A stretch of DNA of 57,189 nucleotides, from contig JAISTW010000046.1 of the NCBI GenBank assembly GCA_031272405.1, positions 1-57,189 of the forward strand. Direction: 5' to 3'. The first letter of the stretch is position 1, and every line of letters begins with the position of its first letter. Source of the stretch: Desulfovibrio sp. (GTDB lineage: Bacteria > Desulfobacterota > Desulfovibrionia > Desulfovibrionales > Desulfovibrionaceae). Shown here in pieces: positions 38,317-46,825 of the stretch. Position numbers and translations under genes: made by a program. Below the pieces are notes generated by a model. That model saw nothing but the letters and a program-made list of their open reading frames with translations, was not told the origin of the DNA and did not search any database.

Positions 38317-39648
38317 ATGTACGCGCGCATATTGGAGGAACGTAAAAACTCCATCAGATACGCGGAAAAAAATTCCGCCCCCATTCACTGCGAGGCCGCC
38401 AGCATTTCCGGCGCGGTAAGCCAGCGGGCCTGTGTGTACTGTGGAGCCCGGGTTGTGCTCAATCCCATTACTGACGCTTTTCACATTGTGCACGGCCCCA
38501 TTGGCTGTGCAAGCTATACCTGGGATATCAGAGGGAGTCTGAGCAGTGGCCCGGAACTTTACCGCAACAGTTTTTCCACCGACCTGCAGGAAAAAGACGT
38601 GGTCTTCGGTGGAGTCCGGAAGCTGGAAGCGGCCATAGACGAAGTCATGCGAACCTATGCTCCCCGGCTGATCTTCGTTTACGCCACATGTATCGTCGGC
38701 GTTATTGGCGACGATGTGGAGGCGGTCTGCAGAGAGGCGGAACGCAAATACGGCGCGCGCGTCATAGCGGTCAAAGCCCCGGGGTTTTCCGGCAACAAGT
38801 CCACCGGCTACCGCATGGCCTGTGACGCCCTGATGCGGCTTTTGCCGCCCCGCGATGACCATATCCGCAAGAACGGAGTGAACATTCTAGGCGATTACAA
38901 CCTCGCCGGCGAGACGTGGATCATCAAAACCTATATGCGCGAAATCGGCGTGCCGGTCATTTCCACCTTCACGGGTGACGCATCGTACGAACGCCTTCTC
39001 GCGGCGCCATCGGCCGGCCTGAATGTGGTGCAGTGCGCGGGCTCAATGCTCTATCTGGCTCAGCGTATGGAACAGGAGTTCGGCATCCCCTGGGTCAAGG
39101 CCAGCTTTTTCGGCATTGAGGATACCAGCACCGCCATACGACAAGTGGCGGATCTTATAGGATCGGAAGAAACGCGTCGCAAGGCGCGTGTCTTTACCGA
39201 GCGCGAGTCGGAGCGGGCGGCGCGTCTGACGGCTCCGTATCACAGCCGGCTCAGAGGGAAAAAAGCGGCAATATTTGTGGGCGGCGGTTTCAAGGCCATT
39301 TCCTTGGTGCGCCAGTTCAGGGAGATGGGCATGGAAACCGTGATGGTGGGCACCCAGACCGGCAAGGCCGACGAATACGAGGTGTTGGAAAACCTGGTCA
39401 GCCCGGACACGGTCATCCTGGACGACGCCAATCCATCGGAGTTGGAAAAATTTCTGCGTGAGAAAGGAGCCGACATTCTGGTGGGCGGCGTCAAGGAGCG
39501 CCCCTTGGCCTACAAACTCGGCATTGCCTTCTGCGATCACAACCATGAGCGCAAGCACGCTCTTGCCGGCTACGTGGGCGTGGAAAACTTTACCCGCGAA
39601 GTCAACCTCTCCATCAACAGCCCTGTCTGGCGCTACGCGCGAGGATAG
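38317..39648 (+). CDS. nifE: FeMo-cofactor scaffold subunit NifE
   Basis: The 443-residue protein is the alpha-like partner of the NifEN scaffold on which the precursor made by NifB matures. Typical segments are SQRACVYCGA, HIVHGPIGCASYTWD, FSTDLQEKDVVFGG and GDYNLAGETWIIK. I chose ATG 38317 (MYARILEERKN) after AAGAGA; GTG 38290 is possible. It ends 4 bp before nifN-nifB, which supplies its NifN partner. Confidence 0.94.
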   Translation: MYARILEERKNSIRYAEKNSAPIHCEAASISGAVSQRACVYCGARVVLNPITDAFHIVHGPIGCASYTWDIRGSLSSGPELYRNSFSTDLQEKDVVFGGVRKLEAAIDEVMRTYAPRLIFVYATCIVGVIGDDVEAVCREAERKYGARVIAVKAPGFSGNKSTGYRMACDALMRLLPPRDDHIRKNGVNILGDYNLAGETWIIKTYMREIGVPVISTFTGDASYERLLAAPSAGLNVVQCAGSMLYLAQRMEQEFGIPWVKASFFGIEDTSTAIRQVADLIGSEETRRKARVFTERESERAARLTAPYHSRLRGKKAAIFVGGGFKAISLVRQFREMGMETVMVGTQTGKADEYEVLENLVSPDTVILDDANPSELEKFLREKGADILVGGVKERPLAYKLGIAFCDHNHERKHALAGYVGVENFTREVNLSINSPVWRYARG

Positions 39649-39652
39649 CCCA

Positions 39653-42343
39653 ATGAGTTCCGGAATTGTGAATCTCAATACAAATCCCTGCAAGATGTGC
39701 ATGCCCATGGGCGCGGTGAGCGCCTTTTACGGGATAGCCCGTTGCATGAGCATTCTGCACGGCTCGCAGGGATGCAGCACCTATATACGTCGCCATATGG
39801 CCACGCACTACAACGAGCCTGTGGACATTGCCTCGTCTTCCCTGACCGAGGAGGGCACGGTGTTCGGAGGAGAGAAAAACCTTGTCAAGGGGCTGGACAA
39901 CCTTATCAGCCTTTACCATCCGGAAGTGATCGGTGTTTCCACCACCTGTCTGGCGGAAACCATTGGCGAGGATGTGCCCGCCGTCATCCGTCGCTATCGG
40001 GAGAGTCGGCCAGAATGCGGAGTGAAAATCATCAGCGTCGCCTCTGCCGGTTATTCGGGCACACAGTATGAAGGATGGTTCCGTGCCCTGCATGCGCTGT
40101 TGCTCCAGACGGACATGGATGAGACACGGCACGACGGCCTGAACATCATTACCGGTCCCGTCAGCCCTGCCGACACGCGCGCCCTGAAAAACTGCCTTGG
40201 TTCCCTCGGCTTGTCCTTTATTCTCCTGCCGGATATCTCCGAAAATTTGGATGGCGGTCACAATCCGGCCTATGACCGTCTGCCTTCCGGCGGCACGTCT
40301 CTGGCCCAAATCAGCCGTATGGCCGGCGCGCGGGCTACCTTGGAACTGTCCGCCTTTTTGCCGGAAGCGTATTCTCCGGGGCGCTGGCTGGAGGAGAAAC
40401 ACGGCGTGCCCCTGTTGCGTCTGAACATGCCCATCGGTCTGCGCGACACTGATGCCCTGCTCAAGGCCCTGGAGGACCTTGGCGGCGTCATCTCCGGCGA
40501 GGTGCGCCGGGAACGCGCTCGCTGTTTGGACGCCATGATTGACGCGCACAAATATAATGCCCTGGGTCGGGGTGCCGTTTTCGGCGAACCGGATTTTGTT
40601 TACGGGATTGCGCGTCTGTGCTGTGAAAACGGCTTGGTGCCTGTAGTCGCTGCCACAGGCGGCAATTGTCCGGCTCTGAAAGCCAGGTTGGAGGAAGAAA
40701 TTCGTCCTGTGGCGGATAATGTGCTGGCGGAAAAAACAACTGTGCTGAACTTCGCCGATTTCGACGATATCGACGCCGCCGTAACCGGCAACGGCGTCAA
40801 TATTCTCATCGGCAACTCCGATGGGCGGCGTCTGGCGCGTAAACACAATATTCCGCTGATACGCTGCGCTTTCCCGATACACGACCATGTGGGGGGGCAG
40901 CGTGTGCGCATTCTCGGCTATTCCGGGGCATCTGGTCTGTTGAATACCTTGGCCAACGCCCTCATCAGCGGCAGAGACGCCGTTTTTCGCGCCGACGCCT
41001 TTGAGCGCTACTGCAAAAACATCCCGACCAACGCGGTGAAGCCGGCTTGCGCGCAGTCAGGCCAGGCGAACCGACGCATGGCTGAAAAGACGGCGCGTCA
41101 TCCCTGTTTTTCGTCCTCGGCCCGGCATAGCGCCGCCCGTCTGCACTTGCCGGTGGCTCCAGCGTGCAACATAAGTTGCAATTACTGTGTGCGCGTTTTT
41201 GACTGTCCCAACGAAAGCCGTCCCGGCGTGACCACGAAAGTTTTGTCCCCAGAGGAAGCTTTGACCCGTTTTATCAACATCAAGGCGTCTTTGCCCAATC
41301 TTGCGGTGGTGGGCATAGCCGGCCCCGGCGATTCCCTGGCCAATTTTCCGGAAACATCCGAAACGTTGCGTCTTGTGCGTGAGGCCGATCCGGATATCGT
41401 GTTCTGTCTGTCCACCAATGGGCTCCTGCTGCCCATCTACGCTGCGCAACTCATGAATCTCGGCGTAAGCCACGTCACTGTCACCATCAATGCCGTTGAC
41501 CCGCGTATCGGAGCCCGCATTTACAAACACGTCAACTATATGGGCGTAAAATACGAAGGGGAAGCCGCGGCGGCCATATTGATGTCCAATCAGCTCGCCG
41601 GCCTCAAAATGCTGACGGAAGCGGGCGTCGTCTGCAAAGTGAACACTGTTCTCATCAAAGGCGTCAACGACGCTCATGTGGAGGATGTGGCCCGCGCAGC
41701 CCGTTCTCTCGGAGCTTCCATCGCCAACATTATGCAGATGATACCCGTGAAGGGCAGTGTCTTCGAGGACATGCCCCTGATAAGCAACAAGGAGCATTTG
41801 ACCCTGCGCAAACGTTGTGAAGCCGTCATCCCGCAAATGTATCATTGCCGGCAGTGTCGGGCCGACGCTGTGGGGTTGCTGGACGAGGACATGTCTTTCC
41901 GGCTGCGGGAAATCGCCTCTTCGCGGACGCAGATTGTCGAAAGTCCTGCCGACCGGCCCATGTCCGCTCCGGTGCGCGTGGCCGTCGCCTCACGCAGCGG
42001 CGTGGTGGTGGACCAGCACTTCGGCTATGCCGAACAGTTTTACATTTATGAAAGCGACGGCCTTTTCACGCGCCTTGTGGAAACACGCCGCGCGCCGGGC
42101 GATACGGTTGGTTGCGGCCGATGTGGAGGAGGAGGCAAGAAACAGGCATATCCCGGCGGTGAGGAAAATTCTTTCGGCAAGATCGCGCGGGCGCTGGAAA
42201 TTGTGGCAGACTGCCGGGCCGTGGTTGCCATGCGCATCGGAGACTCGCCGTCCAGACAACTGAAACGGAAGGGCATCGCCGTATTTTCCACTTACGAAAA
42301 TATTGACAAGGCTGTGCGCGAGGCGGCGGCGCAATGCGTATAG
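39653..42343 (+). CDS. nifN-nifB: Fusion of scaffold subunit NifN and radical SAM cofactor synthase NifB
   Basis: The 896-residue product has a NifN domain (about 1-455: NPCKMCMPMGA, GSQGCSTYIRRH, TTCLAETIGED), a Gln/Ala/Arg-rich linker (about 456-480), a NifB radical SAM domain (about 480-770: HPCFS, CNISCNYC, a second cysteine in RVFDCPNESRPG, and a GIAGPGDSL SAM loop) and a NifX-like domain (about 775-896). It would build the NifB-co precursor and hand it directly to its own NifN half in complex with NifE. ATG 41078 at residue 476 could start a separate NifB, though its ribosome site is weak. The fusion is known in clostridia. ATG 39653 follows GAGGA. Confidence 0.93.
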   Translation: MSSGIVNLNTNPCKMCMPMGAVSAFYGIARCMSILHGSQGCSTYIRRHMATHYNEPVDIASSSLTEEGTVFGGEKNLVKGLDNLISLYHPEVIGVSTTCLAETIGEDVPAVIRRYRESRPECGVKIISVASAGYSGTQYEGWFRALHALLLQTDMDETRHDGLNIITGPVSPADTRALKNCLGSLGLSFILLPDISENLDGGHNPAYDRLPSGGTSLAQISRMAGARATLELSAFLPEAYSPGRWLEEKHGVPLLRLNMPIGLRDTDALLKALEDLGGVISGEVRRERARCLDAMIDAHKYNALGRGAVFGEPDFVYGIARLCCENGLVPVVAATGGNCPALKARLEEEIRPVADNVLAEKTTVLNFADFDDIDAAVTGNGVNILIGNSDGRRLARKHNIPLIRCAFPIHDHVGGQRVRILGYSGASGLLNTLANALISGRDAVFRADAFERYCKNIPTNAVKPACAQSGQANRRMAEKTARHPCFSSSARHSAARLHLPVAPACNISCNYCVRVFDCPNESRPGVTTKVLSPEEALTRFINIKASLPNLAVVGIAGPGDSLANFPETSETLRLVREADPDIVFCLSTNGLLLPIYAAQLMNLGVSHVTVTINAVDPRIGARIYKHVNYMGVKYEGEAAAAILMSNQLAGLKMLTEAGVVCKVNTVLIKGVNDAHVEDVARAARSLGASIANIMQMIPVKGSVFEDMPLISNKEHLTLRKRCEAVIPQMYHCRQCRADAVGLLDEDMSFRLREIASSRTQIVESPADRPMSAPVRVAVASRSGVVVDQHFGYAEQFYIYESDGLFTRLVETRRAPGDTVGCGRCGGGGKKQAYPGGEENSFGKIARALEIVADCRAVVAMRIGDSPSRQLKRKGIAVFSTYENIDKAVREAAAQCV

Positions 42344-42377
42344 ATGAAAAATTTCTTTTTGCAGCCGAGAGGGTGAA

Positions 42378-43010
42378 ATGGAATACGAATCAATAGCCGT
42401 CGTGGTGGACAGACAGGGCCAACTCACGCGTTTTTCCGACGACATCCTGGTCAATGTATACCACAGACAGGGGAAAACCTGGGTTTGTACCGAACGTATG
42501 CCTTTTTTTCTTGATCCCGGCCTGGACCTGGCCGGAATGCGGGACAAATTGAGAGCGTTGATAGACAGTCTGGGCCAGACACGTATCCTGTTGGCGGCTT
42601 CAATCTGCGGTGTCGCCTATTCTGTGCTGGATCAGCGCGGATTCAGGCTGTGCGAGATGGACAGTTTTTCTCCGGAAGAAGCTGATGTCCTTGACGCCCT
42701 CGTGGAAAGAGTCGTCGCCCCGGTCAAGGCCCCCTCGCCCCCCTATCCCGCTGAAATAGCGCCTGGCGTCTATCAGTGTGACCTCACCGAGGTTTTGCGG
42801 GAACATCCGGATTTGTCCACCAAAAAAGTCTTGCGGCCTTTTTTTGACAAAACACCCTTTGTTGAATTGCGGATGGCCTTCAGTCACGTGCCGCCCTGGC
42901 TTTTGCCGGAACTGGTGGAACGCGGTCTGGTCTGGAGCGAGCCGGTTTCGGCGGGCGACAAACTGTGGATGACGGTGAGGCCTTCGACGTGCGCGAGGGC
43001 GGATGTTTAG
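42378..43010 (+). CDS. anfO: AnfO-family nitrogenase accessory protein
   Basis: The 210-residue protein matches the AnfO family: it starts YESIAVVVDRQGQLTRF, has RDKLRALIDSLGQTRILLAASICGVAYSVLDQRGFRLCEMD in pieces typical of AnfO, and ends in a domain of a Cys/His-free helical kind. AnfO is best known next to iron-only nitrogenase genes, but here it follows a molybdenum nif set in the same direction, 34 bp after nifN-nifB. Its function is unsettled. The ATG follows GAGGGTGAA. The gene is convergent with tadA and overlaps its end by 4 bp. Confidence 0.8.
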   Translation: MEYESIAVVVDRQGQLTRFSDDILVNVYHRQGKTWVCTERMPFFLDPGLDLAGMRDKLRALIDSLGQTRILLAASICGVAYSVLDQRGFRLCEMDSFSPEEADVLDALVERVVAPVKAPSPPYPAEIAPGVYQCDLTEVLREHPDLSTKKVLRPFFDKTPFVELRMAFSHVPPWLLPELVERGLVWSEPVSAGDKLWMTVRPSTCARADV

Positions 43011-43549
43011 TATTTCCCGGCTCGTCTGCCGGCGAAAAAATCGCGCAGCACGGCAGCGCAAATCTCGGCGCGCACACCGCCCAGATGCCATAATCTGTGG
43101 CCGGTCGGCGTGTCCAGGTATTCCGCGCGGGAGATGACGGCCCCGGCCCTGGCATCCGCCGCGCCGAAGACAAGACCGTCCAGACGCGCATGCACAAGGG
43201 CCGCGGCGCACATGGGGCAAGGTTCCAAGGTGACGACAAGGACGCAGCCCGCAAGACGATAATTGTCCAGAGTCTTGCCCGCCGCCCGCAAGGCCAGAAT
43301 TTCCGCATGAGCTGTGGGGTCGTGGAGACTGACCGAGGCGTTATGGGAGCAGGCCAGAATGCGGCCTCCCTGCTCCGCCACCAGCGCCCCGACTGGTATC
43401 TCCCCCAGCCGCGCCCCCTGTCGGGCGGCTTCCAGAGCGGCGTCCATCAGGCTTTCCCAAGTATGTCCGACCGGAGCCTGCGGCAACGGCCCCACCGGAC
43501 TGAATGCGCGGGGCAACGGCCAGCGCTCCGCATCTGAATCCGCACTCAT
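43007..43549 (-). CDS. tadA: tRNA-specific adenosine deaminase TadA
   Basis: The 180-residue enzyme converts A34 to inosine in tRNA-Arg. Zinc motifs HAE and PCPMC are present, with GEIPVGALV and RLAGCVLVVTLEPC around them. A 20-30 residue N-terminal extension precedes the usual start. ATG 43549 follows GAGG; an in-frame TTG at 43585 would overlap the LOG gene. It starts 28 bp after the LOG gene on the same strand. Confidence 0.9.
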   Translation of the reverse strand: MSADSDAERWPLPRAFSPVGPLPQAPVGHTWESLMDAALEAARQGARLGEIPVGALVAEQGGRILACSHNASVSLHDPTAHAEILALRAAGKTLDNYRLAGCVLVVTLEPCPMCAAALVHARLDGLVFGAADARAGAVISRAEYLDTPTGHRLWHLGGVRAEICAAVLRDFFAGRRAGKY

Positions 43550-43577
43550 GGCGCAGCCTCGTAATCTCCGTTTCAGA

Positions 43578-44246
43578 TCAGACAATAATAATCCGGGAAA
43601 GATGGTTGACCGCTTCCTCCGGGGTGTCGCACAGGATAATCAGACGGTCAATCTCCTCTTCCCGGATAAAACCGCCCTCAACCATACTGGCGTGCAGCCA
43701 TTTCATAAATCCGTTCCAATAGCCGGAATCGTACAAAATGATGGGGAAGGGTCGTATACGTCCTGTCTGGGCCAGCACAAAAGCTTCCGAAAGCTCGTCA
43801 ATGGTGCCCATGCCGCCGGGCATGACCACATAGGCCATGGCGTATTTGACGAACATGAGCTTGCGGATGAAAAAATATCTGAAATTGCAGCGGGTTTTCA
43901 CATACTGGTTGCATTCCTGCTCGTGCGGAAGGTGGATGTGCAGCCCTATGGACACGCCCCCGGCTTCAGCGGCGCCCTTATTGGCCGCTTCCATAATGCC
44001 CGGGCCGCCGCCGGTGATGACGCCGAAACCGGCCCTGGCCAGTCCCGCCGCGATCTGCTCCGCGTCCTTGTAATTTTTTTCCTCAGGTGTGGCTCTGGCT
44101 GAACCGAAAATGGAAACGCAACTGACCTTGAGCCTGTTCAGCGTGTCAAAACCCTCCACCATCTCGGCCATAATCCGGAATGTCCTCCAGGACTCCGTGG
44201 TCAATGATGAAAGATCATCGATAATATTCTGCCGTACTTCAGACAT
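43578..44246 (-). CDS. LOG-family Rossmann protein
   Basis: The 222-residue protein has GGGPGIMEAANKGA and PGGMGTIDELSEAFVLAQTG, the marks of the LOG/TIGR00730 family. Members are nucleotide 5'-monophosphate phosphoribohydrolases, including the cytokinin-releasing enzyme. ATG 44246 follows GAGGAG. The bacterial physiological role is often unclear. It lies upstream of tadA. Confidence 0.88.
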   Translation of the reverse strand: MSEVRQNIIDDLSSLTTESWRTFRIMAEMVEGFDTLNRLKVSCVSIFGSARATPEEKNYKDAEQIAAGLARAGFGVITGGGPGIMEAANKGAAEAGGVSIGLHIHLPHEQECNQYVKTRCNFRYFFIRKLMFVKYAMAYVVMPGGMGTIDELSEAFVLAQTGRIRPFPIILYDSGYWNGFMKWLHASMVEGGFIREEEIDRLIILCDTPEEAVNHLSRIIIV

Positions 44247-44530
44247 GGAGTCTCCTCTGTTGCCGATATGAGTTGGGTTCCTGGCGTGAAAATGCACAAA
44301 GGAGCAGTCTACAGCAAAATGGCCCCGCTTTCCAGACAAAAAACAGGGCTTCGCTTGAAATTGCTTTTCTCCTGTTGGCGTGATAAATTAAAGAGAAATC
44401 CAGGAGTCTTCAAATCCGAAACCGATGGTGCCCTGATTTTTTGACAATATTGAATTTTTTGCTTCCCGCGCGTTGGATACAATGAAACATTGGACTACAT
44501 CAACCATGCTGTCAGGTTTGCGGGGAAACA

Positions 44531-45373
44531 ATGGCTGAATCTCACGCCAAGGCGCTGACCCTGGGACTTTCCCCCTGTCCCAACGACACCTGTATTTTTC
44601 ACGCCCTGTTGCACGGACTGGTGGAGTTTCCCTTCAAAATCAAACCGCATATGGCCGATGTGGAGGAACTCAATTCTTTGGCCCGCAAGGCCTCCATTGA
44701 CGTGACCAAGATTTCGCTGGGCGTCGTGCCGTACATAATGAACGACTATGCGCTGCTCGACTCCGGAGCCGCCTTGGGGTGGGGCGTCGGCCCCTTGCTT
44801 GTCGCCCGCGAGTCTCTGCCGCCCGCCGTCTGGCGCGAGGCGCGCATTGCCGTGCCGGGCGTAATGACTACAGCCAACCTTTTGCTTGATCTGCACGGCG
44901 GCTTTCAAGGTGCGCGCAGGCAGATGCTCTTCAATGAAGTCATGCCGTCCGTGTTACGCGGCGAGGCGGATATGGGCTTGATTATTCATGAAGGGCGTTT
45001 CACCTACCAGCAACAAGGGCTGGTCAAAATTTTGGATATGGGAGAATGGTGGGAAGGAGTTTTTCACATGCCCCTGCCCCTGGGGGCCATTGTAGCGCGC
45101 CGCAGCCTGCCCCGACAAACGGCGTTGGCTGCGCAGGATGCCATCGCGCGGAGTCTGACTTATGCCCGCGCTCATCCCGGGGCCTCACAGGAATTCATAC
45201 GCGCTCATGCCCAGGAAATGGACGAGCACGTCCGGCAGGATCATATCAGAACTTTTGTAACCGATTTCAGCCTCCGCCTAGGACTGGCCGGCCGGTCAGC
45301 AATTGAGGAAATTGTGACGCGCGCTTCCCGCCTGCGCGGTCTGAACATGCCCGAACAGGGGCTGTTTTTATAG
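44531..45373 (+). CDS. mqnD: 1,4-dihydroxy-6-naphthoate synthase MqnD
   Basis: The 280-residue protein has the start LTLGLSPCPNDTCIFHAL and EGRFTYQQQGLVKILDMGEWWE in pieces diagnostic of MqnD. It converts cyclic de-hypoxanthinyl futalosine to dihydroxynaphthoate in the futalosine route to menaquinone. It implies that the organism makes menaquinone this way; the other mqn genes are not here. An isolated mqnD is common. Confidence 0.93.
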   Translation: MAESHAKALTLGLSPCPNDTCIFHALLHGLVEFPFKIKPHMADVEELNSLARKASIDVTKISLGVVPYIMNDYALLDSGAALGWGVGPLLVARESLPPAVWREARIAVPGVMTTANLLLDLHGGFQGARRQMLFNEVMPSVLRGEADMGLIIHEGRFTYQQQGLVKILDMGEWWEGVFHMPLPLGAIVARRSLPRQTALAAQDAIARSLTYARAHPGASQEFIRAHAQEMDEHVRQDHIRTFVTDFSLRLGLAGRSAIEEIVTRASRLRGLNMPEQGLFL

Positions 45374-46735
45374 AGCCTTGCATTTTTTGGCCAGTTTCCA
45401 GGTATATTTTATAATAGAAAGCAGGTCGCCGCCGGAGTCTGGCGTGTTTTCATCGTCCTGGACGTCGGCTGTCAGCGGCGCGGTAAGCTCGCGCCAGTTC
45501 GGAGCGCCGGCGTTTCGCCCGCCCGCCGGGCCGTTTTTGCCTGTCCGCATACCGGCCCGCGCGTTGTCGGGAGCTGTTCCGTCGTCGGAGGGAGTCCCTG
45601 CCGGGCTTTCTTGGAGCGTCTCTTCCCTGTCGCCCAGCAAAAGCGCCACTTTGCGCCGACGTTCTGCTTCCGCCTCCCGCCGCCATGTTTCGCGTTTTTC
45701 GTGCAGCGTTTGGTATCTTTTGCGTATGGCCTCGGCCAAGCGCGTGCCGCGCTCTCCCATTACGTCGATTAAAGCTGATTCCATATCGCGCAACATGTCA
45801 TCGGGCATCGCGTCGCTTAGGCATATTTGGGCGATTTTGTCATACGCCAGGCGGTCCGGCGTCAGTTCAAACCCTTCGGCCAGATACCTGGCCGCGTCGG
45901 CGTGTCTTTTTTGACGCAGCGCCTGCTGGGCCTGGGCGAGAAAGGGATTTTTGGCCGAAGGACGCTCTCGCAGAAGCCGTGAATAAACTGTTCTGGCCCG
46001 TTTCCATTGACCGGTGCGGACAAAATTTTCTGCGGCGTTGGCGAGGTGGCGATTGGATTGCGCGATATCACCTTTTTTTTTCCAGGCGGCGGCCAGACCA
46101 AGTTCCGCCTCGCCGTTGAGACTCTGCCCGCCCGGACTCTCGCGGGTGTCGGGGGCATTGTCAAGGGTCATGTGGAACGCTCCTATGGCGTCGTTCCAGC
46201 GACCTTCCAGCAGGGATTGCCGTCCCACACGGTAGTAGTCTTCAGGCCGTCGTTCCTGTTTGGCTGGCGATGCGGCCAGAGCTTTTTCAAAAGCCGCGAC
46301 GGACGTGGTTTCATTCGCCCCGGATTCTGTTCGAGAGGGCGTCGCCAGTTTGGGGCGGGCAGCCGCCAGCGAAAAAACGAGATCTTTGAGTTTTTCCGTG
46401 GAATAGGGTCTGCCCAAAACTGCGCTTGCTTTGAAGCCCAGTGTTTTGCAGTGTTCCACCTCCGTGTCGTTGGAGAGAATGAGCAGGGTCGGCACGGCGT
46501 TGAGGCGGGGATGCAGACGCAACAGATTGCAAAAACAATCTCCACTGATATCGTGGAGTTGCTGGGAGCAAATAATGACATCCGGCAGTTCGTCGGATGG
46601 CTCATCCGCGAGAAGACGGGCGGCTGCCATGCCTGAATCCATGAAATCAAGACTGGAGACGCCCATGTCGCGCAGGGCGCGTTTCTCCAGAAGAGCGTGC
46701 CGCTCGTCGCTCGCGAGCAGAAGAATTTTTGGCAT
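45368..46735 (-). CDS. Degenerate receiver-TPR protein
   Basis: The 455-residue protein has an N-terminal receiver-like domain (about 1-115) and a TPR-like helical part (about 155-310), then a basic coiled-coil segment (about 320-360) and a disordered acidic tail. The receiver lacks the phospho-acceptor aspartate: the PDVIICSQQLHDISG position has Ser, and the usual KP is RP. It may bind partners without phosphotransfer. It follows the FIST and hybrid kinase genes on the same strand. ATG 46735 was chosen over GTG 46768. Confidence 0.75.
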   Translation of the reverse strand: MPKILLLASDERHALLEKRALRDMGVSSLDFMDSGMAAARLLADEPSDELPDVIICSQQLHDISGDCFCNLLRLHPRLNAVPTLLILSNDTEVEHCKTLGFKASAVLGRPYSTEKLKDLVFSLAAARPKLATPSRTESGANETTSVAAFEKALAASPAKQERRPEDYYRVGRQSLLEGRWNDAIGAFHMTLDNAPDTRESPGGQSLNGEAELGLAAAWKKKGDIAQSNRHLANAAENFVRTGQWKRARTVYSRLLRERPSAKNPFLAQAQQALRQKRHADAARYLAEGFELTPDRLAYDKIAQICLSDAMPDDMLRDMESALIDVMGERGTRLAEAIRKRYQTLHEKRETWRREAEAERRRKVALLLGDREETLQESPAGTPSDDGTAPDNARAGMRTGKNGPAGGRNAGAPNWRELTAPLTADVQDDENTPDSGGDLLSIIKYTWKLAKKCKAL

Positions 46736-46825
46736 GACAGGGGCGTTGCGTGTATTGATGCCGTTCACAGAATTTTTTGTCGAAAGCGATCAAAAGCGCT
46801 TTGCCACATGGGGGCAAGCCGAAGC

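Noticed and set aside
44441-44483. TTGACA and TACAAT upstream of mqnD as one promoter
   Set aside because: The spacer is 31 bp, far too long. Either element may belong to a different, weaker promoter.
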